The notes under the pieces were generated by a model. It did not search any database and had not been told where the DNA came from. It was given only the letters and a program-made list of their open reading frames with translations. Shown here piece by piece: positions 1-9,982 of a stretch of DNA of 64,000 nucleotides. Source of the stretch: an uncultured Bacteroides sp. (GTDB lineage: Bacteria; Bacteroidota; Bacteroidia; Bacteroidales; Bacteroidaceae); NCBI GenBank assembly GCA_900552645.1, contig USAN01000007.1:109106-173105 (forward strand). Reading direction: 5' to 3'. Position 1 is the first letter of the stretch. The number at the start of each line of letters is the position of its first letter. Position numbers and translations under genes: made by a program.

Positions 1-2
1 AA

Positions 3-329
3 GCATTTATTTTTGGAAATGAGACTCCATGGGAGAATCTGGGAGGCGGCGTAAGCCGTCAGATATTGGGATACGATGGTCAGTTAATGATGGTAAAGGT
101 TAAATTCGACAAAGGCGCCGTAGGTGCAATGCATAGCCATTATCAAAGTCAGTGTACTTATGTAGCAAGCGGTAAGTTTGAATTTACTATAGATGGAGTT
201 AAAAAGATAGTAAGCGAAGGAGATTGTATTTTCAAAACTCCCGACTTAGTACATGGATGTGTGTGTTTGGAACCCGGCGTACTTATAGATACGTTCAGTC
301 CAATGCGTCATGATTTCTTAAAGAAGTAA
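3..329 (+). CDS. kdgF: KdgF-like cupin protein, 5' end outside window
   Basis: The reading frame is open to the left edge, so the start codon lies before the window. A TTG at 66 is in frame but is not the likely start, because the upstream residues continue a normal KdgF-like sequence. The visible part is a single cupin barrel: an HSHYQSQCTYV metal-site strand near the middle, a G-rich turn, and a second strand with PDLVHGCVCLE, ending with FSPMRHDFL, which is typical of KdgF-type cupins. KdgF proteins speed the conversion of 4,5-unsaturated galacturonate to its linear keto form after pectin lysis. That fits the pectin genes that follow. The assignment rests on motif recall and context. Whether the protein has a signal peptide cannot be seen. 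Confidence 0.75.
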   Translation, partial: AFIFGNETPWENLGGGVSRQILGYDGQLMMVKVKFDKGAVGAMHSHYQSQCTYVASGKFEFTIDGVKKIVSEGDCIFKTPDLVHGCVCLEPGVLIDTFSPMRHDFLKK

Positions 330-369
330 TCATTTTATATAATAATTAAATCTGTTATTACAAAGAATA

Positions 370-405
370 AATAGGCTGTTCCTTACTATAACGGAACAGC
401 CTATT
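370..405 (+). terminator. hairpin after kdgF
   Basis: A perfect 13-bp inverted repeat (AATAGGCTGTTCC at 370-382, complement at 393-405) has a 10-nt loop and lies 40 nt after the cupin stop and 15 nt before galM. No long T run follows, so it may act as an attenuator or partial terminator. Confidence 0.65.
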
Positions 406-420
406 CAAGTTAATTAAACT

Positions 421-1551
421 ATGAAAAGCATTATACACGTATTGGTTATAGGCTATTTGTTATCATTATCATCTTGCTCAAAGAAGAGTTTCATTAGTTC
501 ATCTTCCATAAAATCGGATAACTTCGTTTCTGTTTACGACAATAAAAAGACACATTTGGTAAGACTAGTAAACAGCAACGGACTAGAAGTATGCATAACC
601 AACTATGGTGCAAGAATAGTTTCATTGATGGTACCCGATAAGAATGGAAAGTTTGAGGATATAGTATGTGGATTTGACAATATAGCAAGCTATAGTAGTC
701 AGAAACAGAATTTCGGATCGGTAGTAGGAAGATATATAGGACGAATACTTGGAGCAAGCTTTGTTCTAGACGAAACGGAATATAAATTGCAAGCAGGAGG
801 TAACGGTCACTGCGCCCATGGTGGCACTCCTGGATTTGCCGATAAAGTATGGCAGATAACCAGTAAGAAGAAAAATAGAGTTAGGCTTTCATATCTATCT
901 GCCGACGGTGAAAATGGATTTCCAGGAAACTTATCTATTACAGTTACCTATACTATATCGGACAATGATGAACTTATAATATATTATGAGGCTACAACCG
1001 ACAAGCCCACTGTACTTAATCCATCCAATCACTCTTTCTTTAACATTGCCGGTACTCTAGACAAAAGCATAAACAATCAGCTATTGTGGATTGACGGCGA
1101 CAGTATAGCCGAATATGATTCGGCAAAATGTGTTACCGGCAGAATGATGGCCGTAAGGAATACTCCTTTCGATTTTAGCACTTTACATAAAATAGGCGAC
1201 AGAATTGATGATGACAATTCACAACTTAAAGTTACAGGCGGCTATGATCATACATGGAAGCTGAAGAACAAAGGCGATGTGAATGTTATGGTATCTAAGA
1301 TTTATGATGATAATAGCGGTAGGACAATGGAAGTATATACCACCGAACCGGGACTTCATATATATACAGCAAATGGACATAAGGGTAATATTGAAGGGAA
1401 GAAGGGAATAATGTATCCTAAACGAAACTCTATATGTTTCGAGACTATGCATTTTGCAGACAGTCCAAATAAACCCCAGTTCCCATCTACAGTATTAAGG
1501 CCTAACCACAAATTTGAATCTACTACTATATTTAAATTCAAATATATATAG
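421..1551 (+). CDS. galM: aldose 1-epimerase, predicted lipoprotein
   Basis: This 376-residue protein is a galactose mutarotase family enzyme, which interconverts alpha and beta anomers of aldoses. Family motifs visible are NYGARIVSLMVPDKNG near residue 60, GRYIGRI near 105, NPSNHSFFNIAG around 200 with the catalytic His region, and TTEPGLHIYTANG near 308. The N-terminus MKSIIHVLVIGYLLSLSSC is a lipoprotein signal with Cys19 as the lipidation site, so the enzyme should be anchored in the cell envelope. It follows the KdgF-like gene with a hairpin between them and is probably partly co-transcribed with it. In a pectin locus it could act on galactose or galacturonate released outside the cytoplasm, but its true substrate is not evident. 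Confidence 0.88.
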   Translation: MKSIIHVLVIGYLLSLSSCSKKSFISSSSIKSDNFVSVYDNKKTHLVRLVNSNGLEVCITNYGARIVSLMVPDKNGKFEDIVCGFDNIASYSSQKQNFGSVVGRYIGRILGASFVLDETEYKLQAGGNGHCAHGGTPGFADKVWQITSKKKNRVRLSYLSADGENGFPGNLSITVTYTISDNDELIIYYEATTDKPTVLNPSNHSFFNIAGTLDKSINNQLLWIDGDSIAEYDSAKCVTGRMMAVRNTPFDFSTLHKIGDRIDDDNSQLKVTGGYDHTWKLKNKGDVNVMVSKIYDDNSGRTMEVYTTEPGLHIYTANGHKGNIEGKKGIMYPKRNSICFETMHFADSPNKPQFPSTVLRPNHKFESTTIFKFKYI

Positions 1552-1722
1552 TCGGATTTGTCCATTATTTTCGTATCTGACAACTCTTTTAGTAACGAAG
1601 GGAGAAAACAGACAACGTTTTCAGTAATGAATAATAGAATGTGACAACATATTTAGTAACTAGCCTCTAATAGTAACAACCACCAATTTCTATATAAGTC
1701 ATAGCAGAATGAGTATAACTAA

Positions 1723-1760
1723 TAAATATAAAGTTTCATCAAGATGAAACTTTATATTTA
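1723..1760. terminator. perfect 18-bp hairpin, convergent genes
   Basis: The inverted repeat 1723-1740 / 1743-1760 is perfect over 18 bp with a 2-nt loop. It lies between galM (plus) and the beta-helix gene (minus), so it can stop transcription from both sides. The core is AAGTTTCATC/GATGAAACTT. Confidence 0.75.
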
Positions 1761-1787
1761 TGGTAAAAAAACAAATATTTTTTCTCA

Positions 1788-1827
1788 ATGAAACTTTAGT
1801 TTTATGCTGATAAAACTAAAATTTCAT
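1788..1827. terminator. second hairpin, convergent genes
   Basis: The inverted repeat 1788-1804 / 1811-1827 has 17-bp arms with one mismatch. It lies 24 nt before the stop of the minus-strand beta-helix gene. Its arm begins ATGAAACTTTA, the same 11 bases found in the neighbouring hairpin. Confidence 0.7.
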
Positions 1828-1851
1828 GAAGAAAAAAATAGCGAAACTATT

Positions 1852-4392
1852 TTATTGCCATTTTATCTTTAGATAATGAAGCATTGTAGTGCTTTCGCCG
1901 CATGACCCTGTATGCTGTATACCCATTCCTCCAAATTCATTAGGAACAATATTGGCAGTAAGAGAAACAGAATCTTTTAGATTAGGATCATTTACCAATG
2001 GCAATTCACTCTTTGTAGATACAGTAGCAGTAAGTCTGTTTCCTTCAGCATTCAAATGTATTGTAGTATTGGTACGATAGCATATTGCCGACACAGGATT
2101 ACTGATAGCCTTGGAAATTCCATTATTATATTTCATCAATACAAAATCTACGGCATTACTATATTTTACTGTTCTTATTATTCTTAATCCATATCCCGTA
2201 AGGGTACGGGTATCATACTTTATAAATATATCCAAATATTGACCAGTAGCGCTTCCAAAACCCTGACCGGCAGTTTTACTTGCATCAACATTAAGTGTTA
2301 TGCACATATCATCATACTTACCTTTTAACGGAGTAAAAAGTAAACGCGCTCCCTTTTGATCTTGCAAAAGACCGGTTCCTTTGGACCCATTCATTCCCTC
2401 ACCATATATCCAGTAATTCTTCTCACTATTTATTTGCCAGTCATATTCAGAGGTATCCATTGGTTTATATCCTCCCACCGTCCATAATCCTTCACTTATA
2501 AGAGGTTGATTGTCGGTTGGGAAATTACTGAAATCTGTCTCATAAATATTTGAATTTGTAACCTCACTACTCTTTATATTTGACTTTGTAATTACTTTTA
2601 CAGCTTTTCCCGGTATACTGCGCAAATGCTTTGGTTCAATTACAGCCATTATATAATATCCAACATCTTCTTTTCTAATAGTATAGTAATATTTAGGCAT
2701 ATCTAATCTAGAAACGGCTATTTTAAACTTATTTTCTGCCTTTTCATCGATGCATCTATACCATGTAATAATAGATTCATCTTTACGTCCGTTTAAATCG
2801 AGTAGATAATTTACGGTAGCCATCCCGTTCACTATTTTTATTGTAGGACTCTTTTCGAATGTAGGTGGATTGATGAAATCGGGCACAACAGTAAGCTCGG
2901 AAGCACACTCAAGCCCATCGTCAGTATAAGCTATAACAGTAAATCTTTTGGTTTCATCTTCATGATTAGTGGCAATAACCTTACACTCATATCCCTCTTG
3001 GCACGACAACTTTACATATTTTTCATATCCAGCCTGTACTTTCCATTTTACCGGAACATTATTAAGTATATATCCTGCGTGTCTTTTTACTTCTGCTTTA
3101 ATAAGAACATCTTCTTTACCTGTTTGAATAGTATTTGTAAGTGGAAGCAGAGTTAAGCAAGTAGCCATATTCGAATAATCCTTATTATCTTTCCTACTTT
3201 GCTTGGCTACAATATCTTTTACATTCAAAGGATCCCAATTGTCTTCTCCTCTTAACAGATTATATGTATTGTATATTATGGAATCTCTCTTTTCTATTCT
3301 ATATGCCTTACGTTCATCCAACTGATCCATGCATATAGTATTATAAGGTTTCTCGGCACCTATTACATAAGGTTGGCCGTTCATATTCACATTAAACTGA
3401 TAACATCTTAACCAATCGGAAGGAGTATGAGTCCATCCTGCATAAACAGGTTTATTTACATGATAACGACAATCGACAATACTAAGCGGTCCTACCGATT
3501 TACAGAAATAATGTCGATCATTGTCGTGCTTAACGTAAAAATCGCAATTAAGAAATACAGCTCCGCTCATGTCGCTTCTCCAGAAAGGCCGCTGACCATA
3601 GAAATATAATGTACAGTTAAGATATACCCCCGTTCCTGTAAGCGCATCATCCGTACTTTCCATATGGCAATTATTAAATAGAATTCTCTTGGCACCATTA
3701 AGAGGATTCATGTTAAGACGGCTTATAAACCTTACATTATCGGCTACAATACGGTCGCCATGACAGTAAGCGACATGTGCTTGCGTTATAGCCGACATAC
3801 GTTTTTTACGCTCCAGCTCTTTCTTTAAAGGATAAACAAGATCTACATTACAGTAATTTCCCATTGTAAGGTTCTTAACCAGCAAACCATCTCCCCAAAA
3901 ATCGAACATGGTAAAGTTCCCTATTGCTCCCTGCGTTTGCCCCCTAGCAGCTGCTAGTACTACATTATGTGGATCCGGATTTAATCCTATAAGATGTAGA
4001 TTATTGCATTTCACTATTAATCCAAAAGGTTCTCGACCATCTTTTCCTACACGTACTTCAGGATCATCGGGATTGTCAATCCAATAAACATAAGGCGCTA
4101 TGAATACCCTCATAGGTTCATCGGGCGTGCCATCTACAAACTCTTTGGCAGCTTTATTGAAATCGTTGAAAACATACGGATACTTGTCGGCCTCGACATC
4201 CGAAAGGTTACCGTCGATAAAAATATTTTTTGTACCCAATAATATACTATCACCATTATAAATGATAATCTTTCCATTAAAAGAGATTAAATTACACGTA
4301 TCTATAGAATTATAGTAAAAATAATTAGAAGTAGTTTGCGCATTTATTAAAAAGGGAATCAATAAAGTAAATAAAATTAAAAGTTGTCTCAT
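1852..4392 (-). CDS. secreted beta-helix pectin-active protein, multi-domain
   Basis: This 846-residue protein starts with a signal peptide (MRQLLILFTLLIPFLINAQ). Residues about 60-370 look like a right-handed parallel beta-helix, with runs such as LLVKNLTMGN, RILFNNCHMESTDDALTG and AVFLNCDFYVKHDND, similar in style to pectinesterases and pectin lyases. Residues about 430-630 look like Ig-type domains, and about 640-846 like a jelly-roll module with a possible carbohydrate-binding role. The canonical CE8 blocks (QDT, DFIFG, GRPW) are not present, so I do not assign a reaction. It is the last gene of the minus-strand pectin block, 110 nt after SusD2, with a hairpin in the gap. A catalytic role on pectin or rhamnogalacturonan is inferred from fold and context. 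Confidence 0.6.
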   Translation of the reverse strand: MRQLLILFTLLIPFLINAQTTSNYFYYNSIDTCNLISFNGKIIIYNGDSILLGTKNIFIDGNLSDVEADKYPYVFNDFNKAAKEFVDGTPDEPMRVFIAPYVYWIDNPDDPEVRVGKDGREPFGLIVKCNNLHLIGLNPDPHNVVLAAARGQTQGAIGNFTMFDFWGDGLLVKNLTMGNYCNVDLVYPLKKELERKKRMSAITQAHVAYCHGDRIVADNVRFISRLNMNPLNGAKRILFNNCHMESTDDALTGTGVYLNCTLYFYGQRPFWRSDMSGAVFLNCDFYVKHDNDRHYFCKSVGPLSIVDCRYHVNKPVYAGWTHTPSDWLRCYQFNVNMNGQPYVIGAEKPYNTICMDQLDERKAYRIEKRDSIIYNTYNLLRGEDNWDPLNVKDIVAKQSRKDNKDYSNMATCLTLLPLTNTIQTGKEDVLIKAEVKRHAGYILNNVPVKWKVQAGYEKYVKLSCQEGYECKVIATNHEDETKRFTVIAYTDDGLECASELTVVPDFINPPTFEKSPTIKIVNGMATVNYLLDLNGRKDESIITWYRCIDEKAENKFKIAVSRLDMPKYYYTIRKEDVGYYIMAVIEPKHLRSIPGKAVKVITKSNIKSSEVTNSNIYETDFSNFPTDNQPLISEGLWTVGGYKPMDTSEYDWQINSEKNYWIYGEGMNGSKGTGLLQDQKGARLLFTPLKGKYDDMCITLNVDASKTAGQGFGSATGQYLDIFIKYDTRTLTGYGLRIIRTVKYSNAVDFVLMKYNNGISKAISNPVSAICYRTNTTIHLNAEGNRLTATVSTKSELPLVNDPNLKDSVSLTANIVPNEFGGMGIQHTGSCGESTTMLHYLKIKWQ

Positions 4393-4440
4393 AGCCTACT
4401 TTTTTCCATATTTGTAAAAACAGAATTTATTTAGAAAGAG

Positions 4441-4476
4441 ATAAAAAGCCGTAGAAACAATTCCACGGCTTTTTAT
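4441..4476 (-). terminator. hairpin between SusD2 and beta-helix gene
   Basis: Arms at 4441-4456 and 4461-4476 pair over 16 bp with one mismatch and a 4-nt loop, and are flanked by A/T runs. On the minus strand it follows the SusD2 stop. No good -7 box is seen before the next gene, so it may reduce rather than end transcription. Confidence 0.7.
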
Positions 4477-4502
4477 GAATATATTATATACTTAAAACTT
4501 TA

Positions 4503-6650
4503 CTATTTAAAACCATATCCGTTTGTATAACCGGTACCAATAGTATTTGGAGGAAGAGGAATAAGATAAATAGGTGCTTTATCATAATTACCCTCGTCAA
4601 ATCCTTTAAATAGATTATCATAATATTCAGTTTTGTTATTCAACAAATCACTACCCCATTTTACTTTAGAATATCCTTCAGCAGCCAATTTGGAAGCTTC
4701 TTCTGAAGATACAGGAGAGAATATGCCTTTTATTGCTAAATTAGTTAACGGCTTGTCTGTATTATAAGACAGTCCATAAGATTCCCATGAATCATTTTGG
4801 CCCCTCCATCCAGGGAATAGAACAGGATTTGTATCATCAGTAGACTGAGCAGTGAGACGATATCCATACATCGCTTTAGCATCAACGCTTTTTGTCCATA
4901 TATAAGAAGAAATAACATTACCATTTTCAAACTTGTAATAACCATCGGATGCTAAACCATCCATCATTTTCTTTGTCAGTTCCTTTATCCTCTTTATACG
5001 ATCTCCCAATAGTCCACTACGGATAAGAGTGAAGCGACGATCACCTTCGCCTGCAAATTCAAATCCACGTTCTTCAATTACAGCTTCCAACAAGCTACCG
5101 CATTTCTTGATAAATTCATCAGTATTTGCTTTTCCTGCAGGGAAAGAACGTTCACGTATAGTCTTTAAATATTGAACTGCAGTAGCTTCATCGCCAAGGG
5201 CCGCACACACTTCTGCATAACTTAAGTATATCTCGGACATACGCATATATGGACCGTTAATACCCGATTGGCGTTGTTTTGCAATCCATACGGTTTTTTG
5301 ACGGTTCTCATCCCATTTATTAAGAGATAGTCCACCACCTTTTGCCTGTGCACCAGGAGTAAATATCAAAAGCTGTTCAACACCCTTTGCACCTACACTA
5401 CCAGTCATTGTTACAGAAACGTCACGACGCATATCATTAGGATCGAACATACCATAATAATAAGCAGGATTTATACGGCATTGTCCGTATGCTTTATTAG
5501 GATATTGATTATTACTACCGGTACAAGGACGACCATGAGCATAAGAACGTGAGTCGCTATCATTACCTTGTTGCTGAGGATACTCATAAATAGATTCATC
5601 GGCATAAGCTAAGTCATTATCATGCATCTGTTGGAAGAAATATTGATAAGGATTTCCAAAAGTACGACCTTTATCATCTTTGTTACCACGAGGGTCGGTA
5701 GTATGAAAGACTGCATTACCCGAGTTTGTTAATAAACGAGAGTAAGCCCCTTTAGCTTTTGTATAAAGATTTTTCCAATCACTACGACGACCATAAGTTG
5801 CACCATCATGAGCTTGTCCTTTAGTTTCAATTGTTAGGGCCTGACCTTCGCCACTTACAGATTTAATATCGTCACGACGAGTTTGATACCCTCCGGCCTC
5901 TAAGCACAAACGACCTATTAAACCCTGAACATAAGTTTTTGAGAAATAACTCTTATTGGCAGCCTCTATACCTGGTATAGAGCCTATAGGGAACATCAAA
6001 TTCTCTACTTTTTCCAATTTATTAATTAACACATCATAAACAGAATCACGAGAAGATAATCCTTTGGCTGTTTCACCAAACTTATCTATATAAGGTACAT
6101 CTCCATAATATTTTATAAGCTCGCGATAAACGGTTGCTTTCAACGCTATAGCTTCACCATACATCTGACTTAAAGCTGTTGGCTCTTTTGCATTTATTAT
6201 TGACTCAAAATTTGAAGAACCTTCCATAGCAGTAATAACAGCATTGGCCTTTCCTACAACCCCTAAAAGCTGATTATAAGCATTCTTATCGTCATCTTTA
6301 AAATATGCCAAATAAGAATCTGGATAATAGGTATCCATAGCTGTACCATTTTCGTAAAAGCTTTCGGGTATATGGCGAGGTAACTGATTGTTATATCCCT
6401 CAGGATGACGTTCTATGTCCGAACCAGCAGCATCGAGTGCATAAAAATTACCATCACCAAATACAAAACCATTGGCAACTGTTCTCCAATCAAAATATCC
6501 TCCCGTAAGTGCGGCACGGGTAGTAGCATCATTCGAAAACACAAAATCAGCATCAACTACAGAAGGAGATTTTACTTCCAAATAATCATCACAAGAAGCA
6601 GTAGCAAAAAGTGCTGCTACACATAATGTTGAATATAATATTTTTTTCAT
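4503..6650 (-). CDS. SusD-like outer-membrane glycan-binding lipoprotein (SusD2)
   Basis: The protein has about 715 residues and belongs to the RagB/SusD family, which binds glycans at the cell surface and covers the SusC channel. The start at 6650 gives MKKILYSTLCVAALFATASC with Cys20 as the lipidation site. An upstream in-frame ATG at 6665 would add five residues and is less likely. Typical SusD features are the DDYLEV start of the mature protein, TPR-like helices, GPYMRMSEIYLSYAEVCAAL around residue 455, and the ERGFEFAGEGDRRFTLIR region near 520. It directly follows SusC2, forming a receptor pair for pectin fragments. Confidence 0.93.
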   Translation of the reverse strand: MKKILYSTLCVAALFATASCDDYLEVKSPSVVDADFVFSNDATTRAALTGGYFDWRTVANGFVFGDGNFYALDAAGSDIERHPEGYNNQLPRHIPESFYENGTAMDTYYPDSYLAYFKDDDKNAYNQLLGVVGKANAVITAMEGSSNFESIINAKEPTALSQMYGEAIALKATVYRELIKYYGDVPYIDKFGETAKGLSSRDSVYDVLINKLEKVENLMFPIGSIPGIEAANKSYFSKTYVQGLIGRLCLEAGGYQTRRDDIKSVSGEGQALTIETKGQAHDGATYGRRSDWKNLYTKAKGAYSRLLTNSGNAVFHTTDPRGNKDDKGRTFGNPYQYFFQQMHDNDLAYADESIYEYPQQQGNDSDSRSYAHGRPCTGSNNQYPNKAYGQCRINPAYYYGMFDPNDMRRDVSVTMTGSVGAKGVEQLLIFTPGAQAKGGGLSLNKWDENRQKTVWIAKQRQSGINGPYMRMSEIYLSYAEVCAALGDEATAVQYLKTIRERSFPAGKANTDEFIKKCGSLLEAVIEERGFEFAGEGDRRFTLIRSGLLGDRIKRIKELTKKMMDGLASDGYYKFENGNVISSYIWTKSVDAKAMYGYRLTAQSTDDTNPVLFPGWRGQNDSWESYGLSYNTDKPLTNLAIKGIFSPVSSEEASKLAAEGYSKVKWGSDLLNNKTEYYDNLFKGFDEGNYDKAPIYLIPLPPNTIGTGYTNGYGFK

Positions 6651-6667
6651 ATTGATTGTCTCCATTA

Positions 6668-9600
6668 TTAGAAGGTTAAATTAACTCCAAAAGTATAAGT
6701 TCTTGCCTTTGGATAAGATTGATAATCGTAGTTAGGTGTTGGAAAACCATTACTACCATCAGTACTTGTATTTACATCAGGATCTATACCTGAATATCCA
6801 TTTATACAGAATAAGTTATTTCCTGTAAAGTAAATACGAGCATTTTGAATACCTACTTTAGACATCCAAGTTTTAGGGAAAGTATAACCTACAGTTAATG
6901 TATTTAGACGAAGGTAAGATGCATCTTCTATAAATTCGGATGTAGTAAGACCATATTCACAGAAGAATGTTGAATGTTTGGCATTAGCATTCATATTTGT
7001 CAAAGTAGTAGGATCGGTAATCAATACTAAATCACCATTAGCATCTACATCATAATATCTATATGTATCTGCTATAAATGCTAGACGATTCTGTCCAAAA
7101 GATGTATCTTTATTACCCATCATAGAATGCATTGAGTTAGCATTGTAAATATCTCCTCCTATCTGATAAGTAAAACCTGCCGAAAAGTCGATTGATTTCC
7201 AATTACCACTAAATGTAAATCCTCCAGTATGTTTTGGCATACATTCACCAATAATAGTTGCATCACCTTCATCTACAACATCATCACCATTAACATTTGC
7301 AAACTTAACTGCTCCTGGAATAGCTACCTGTCCATCAACAGCCAAAACATTTATGCCATTAGGGTAATTTACTAATTTATTATCAGGAATACCTGGTTTT
7401 AATTTATATTTACCATTTTCATAAGTAAAATCATCCACAGTATAGAACCCTATTGCTTTGAAACCTTGAATAGTACCAACTGGTTTTCCCTCACGAATAA
7501 TATAATCGTATGCTGGTTTACGCATAGTAGATCCCCATCCGGTATTAGTATCAGCCATTACACCATCTAATAGGTTCTCGACATTATTCTTATTATAGTT
7601 ATATGTAATATTTACACCTAAATTAAAGTTTTTAGAACGAACCAAATCTGCACCAATAGCTAATTCTAGTCCTTTGTTAGATGTTTCTCCTACGTTTTGG
7701 AACTGATATACATAACCAGAAGATGCATCTGTAGGGACTTTCATTAAAATATCTTTTGTTGAATTCCAATATACATCTAGACTACCACGTAAGCGATTAT
7801 TCCAGAAGCCAAAATCCAAACCTATATTACGAGATATTGTTGTTTCCCATTTCAAATCAGGATTAGCCTTCATATCACCTGGAATATAAGTAGTAACCTG
7901 TTGACCATCTATAAGCTGTTGCTTGGTTTTCCAAGTTTCTTTCCACAATGAGTCATCAATATTATCGGATCCAGAAGTACCATAAGATACACGCAGTTTC
8001 AAATTATCCAACCATTCACGAGTATCTTCCAAGAAAGCTTCATCAGATATACGCCATCCTAACGCTGCTGCAGGGAAATATCCCCATCTGTTATTTGGAG
8101 CAAAGTTAGAGGAACCATCGGCACGAAAAGTTGCTGTCAACAAATATTTTCCTTTATAAGAATAATTAGCGCGTCCAAACCAAGACAAAGTTTTTTTAGG
8201 AGTGCCTATGGTAGAATTAAAATAGTCCTTACCATAGTTTCCATCAGAATTTGTATTGTTAATCATACCAAAAGCATCGTCCATAGTAAATGTAGAGGGA
8301 TAGCCATAACCATATATTTCAGAAGAATTATATTTAGAAGCTAGCATTTCATTACCTAATAAGAATGATAAATTATTATCATCACCTAACCCTTGAACCT
8401 CATAATTTACAGTAGTAGCCCAACGAATTCCATATCCATCTCCTTTGTTTAGTTTTGCATTACTCTTATCTTTATCAGTCAATGCATGATTCCAGGTTTT
8501 TGTCTGGCTCCAATTACGGCTTAATGACAATTCGCTTCTTGCTGTTAAACCTTTTATTATATTCCATGTTAAAGCACCTCTACCATTTACACGATAAAAG
8601 TTTTTAATATAGTCGCTGTTATCAAGAATATTTAGGGGATTATTTATTGCCTCAACATTACCACTACCATTACCCATTAAACCATCTTCAGGATTTCCCA
8701 ATGGATTATCAATAGGTCTATAGGTATAAGCAGAAGTTGCATTACCAAAACTTGATCCATTAAGCTCTGTCTCTGTGTAACGTAAATCAAAATCGGCTGT
8801 TAAAGCCTTATTTATTTTTTGCGTCAACTTAACATTAGCATTCCAACGACTAAAACCTGATTTAATACGAATACCTTCATCGTCCATATAATTTACTGCT
8901 ACATAAATCTGAGTTTTATCATTTCCTCCACTTAAAGACAAGTCGTGATTCCATGAATTAGCTGTCTGCATTACATCATTTATATAATTATGTGCAGCTA
9001 CATTTTTGTAATCATTAAGATGGTTACCATATTTAGATCCCAAGCCGTAATATTCGGCTATTCCATCACCATAAGATTCTCCATAAGCTTTAGCATATGC
9101 CCATGTAGTATATACATGATCATAAGCATTCATGGTTTCTAATAATTCTGGATTATTCTTAATTTGGAAATATCCATTGTACTTAACCGCTACTTTACCT
9201 TCTTTACCGCCTTTAGTAGTTACAAGTATTACACCATTTGCACCACGAGCACCATAAATAGCAGTAGAAGCCGCATCTTTCAATACATCTATACTTTCAA
9301 TATTATCAGCAGGGATATCATCTATACCGCTAACTTGTACGCCATCTACTATGAAAAGCGGATTATTTGACTGAGTGATAGAACCTCCTCCACGAACACG
9401 AATAGACATACCTGCACCGGGACGACCATCTTGAGATGTTACCGAAACACCTGGTAGTTGTCCTTGTAATGCTTGTGCAACATTTGCAACAGGATTAGCA
9501 GCAAGTTTCTCGCCTGATACAGATGCTACAGATCCTGTAAGATCTTTTCTCTTTACAGTACCATATCCAATAACAACAACTTCATCCAAAGTCTTGTTAT

Positions 9601-9904
9601 CTTCTTTAAGTATAACATTCAGAAGATTTTGCCCTGTATATTTTACATCTTGAGTTAGATAACCAATATAAGATACTACTAAAGTAGCATTATTGGATAC
9701 ATTTGGAATAGAAAATTTACCATCAAAGTCGGTGATAGTTCCGTTTGTAGTTCCTTTTACCATGACATTCACGCCAATCATAGGTTCGCCTGCGGCATCT
9801 TTTACAATACCATTAACAGTATGTCCCTGAGCAAAAGCAATCAAACAAAGCATACTCAACAAGAAAGTTGAGAATACTTTTCTACATAATTCTTTTTGAT
9901 CCAT
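6668..9904 (-). CDS. SusC-like TonB-dependent outer-membrane transporter (SusC2)
   Basis: From the start at 9904 the protein has about 1078 residues: a signal peptide, a carboxypeptidase-D-like regulatory domain (HTVNGIVKDAAGEPMIGVNV), a plug with SIRVRGGGSITQSNNPLFIVDG, and a C-terminal beta-barrel ending in TFGVNLTF. An upstream ATG at 9958 would add 18 residues, but a promoter -7 box (TATGTTTG, minus strand 9963-9956) overlaps that codon, so the start at 9904 is preferred. It imports oligosaccharides across the outer membrane using TonB energy. It pairs with SusD2 immediately downstream, and the neighbours point to pectin oligosaccharides as cargo. Confidence 0.93.
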   Translation of the reverse strand: MDQKELCRKVFSTFLLSMLCLIAFAQGHTVNGIVKDAAGEPMIGVNVMVKGTTNGTITDFDGKFSIPNVSNNATLVVSYIGYLTQDVKYTGQNLLNVILKEDNKTLDEVVVIGYGTVKRKDLTGSVASVSGEKLAANPVANVAQALQGQLPGVSVTSQDGRPGAGMSIRVRGGGSITQSNNPLFIVDGVQVSGIDDIPADNIESIDVLKDAASTAIYGARGANGVILVTTKGGKEGKVAVKYNGYFQIKNNPELLETMNAYDHVYTTWAYAKAYGESYGDGIAEYYGLGSKYGNHLNDYKNVAAHNYINDVMQTANSWNHDLSLSGGNDKTQIYVAVNYMDDEGIRIKSGFSRWNANVKLTQKINKALTADFDLRYTETELNGSSFGNATSAYTYRPIDNPLGNPEDGLMGNGSGNVEAINNPLNILDNSDYIKNFYRVNGRGALTWNIIKGLTARSELSLSRNWSQTKTWNHALTDKDKSNAKLNKGDGYGIRWATTVNYEVQGLGDDNNLSFLLGNEMLASKYNSSEIYGYGYPSTFTMDDAFGMINNTNSDGNYGKDYFNSTIGTPKKTLSWFGRANYSYKGKYLLTATFRADGSSNFAPNNRWGYFPAAALGWRISDEAFLEDTREWLDNLKLRVSYGTSGSDNIDDSLWKETWKTKQQLIDGQQVTTYIPGDMKANPDLKWETTISRNIGLDFGFWNNRLRGSLDVYWNSTKDILMKVPTDASSGYVYQFQNVGETSNKGLELAIGADLVRSKNFNLGVNITYNYNKNNVENLLDGVMADTNTGWGSTMRKPAYDYIIREGKPVGTIQGFKAIGFYTVDDFTYENGKYKLKPGIPDNKLVNYPNGINVLAVDGQVAIPGAVKFANVNGDDVVDEGDATIIGECMPKHTGGFTFSGNWKSIDFSAGFTYQIGGDIYNANSMHSMMGNKDTSFGQNRLAFIADTYRYYDVDANGDLVLITDPTTLTNMNANAKHSTFFCEYGLTTSEFIEDASYLRLNTLTVGYTFPKTWMSKVGIQNARIYFTGNNLFCINGYSGIDPDVNTSTDGSNGFPTPNYDYQSYPKARTYTFGVNLTF

Positions 9905-9955
9905 AAATTGTGTTTTTATAGTTATATAATAGGTTATACACCTGGTTAACTTTAA

Positions 9956-9963
9956 CAAACATA
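9956..9963 (-). promoter_or_regulatory. -7 promoter element of SusC2
   Basis: Minus-strand TATGTTTG matches the Bacteroides -7 consensus TAnnTTTG. It lies about 50 nt before the ATG at 9904. No clear TTTG is seen at -33, as expected for a promoter that depends on an activator. Confidence 0.65.
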
Positions 9964-9982
9964 TGAATGAAAAATTATATTA

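Noticed and set aside
9905..9958. N-terminal extension of SusC2 (ATG at 9958)
   Set aside because: A full -7 promoter box overlaps this codon, and the extension would come before a normal signal peptide. The start at 9904 is better supported.
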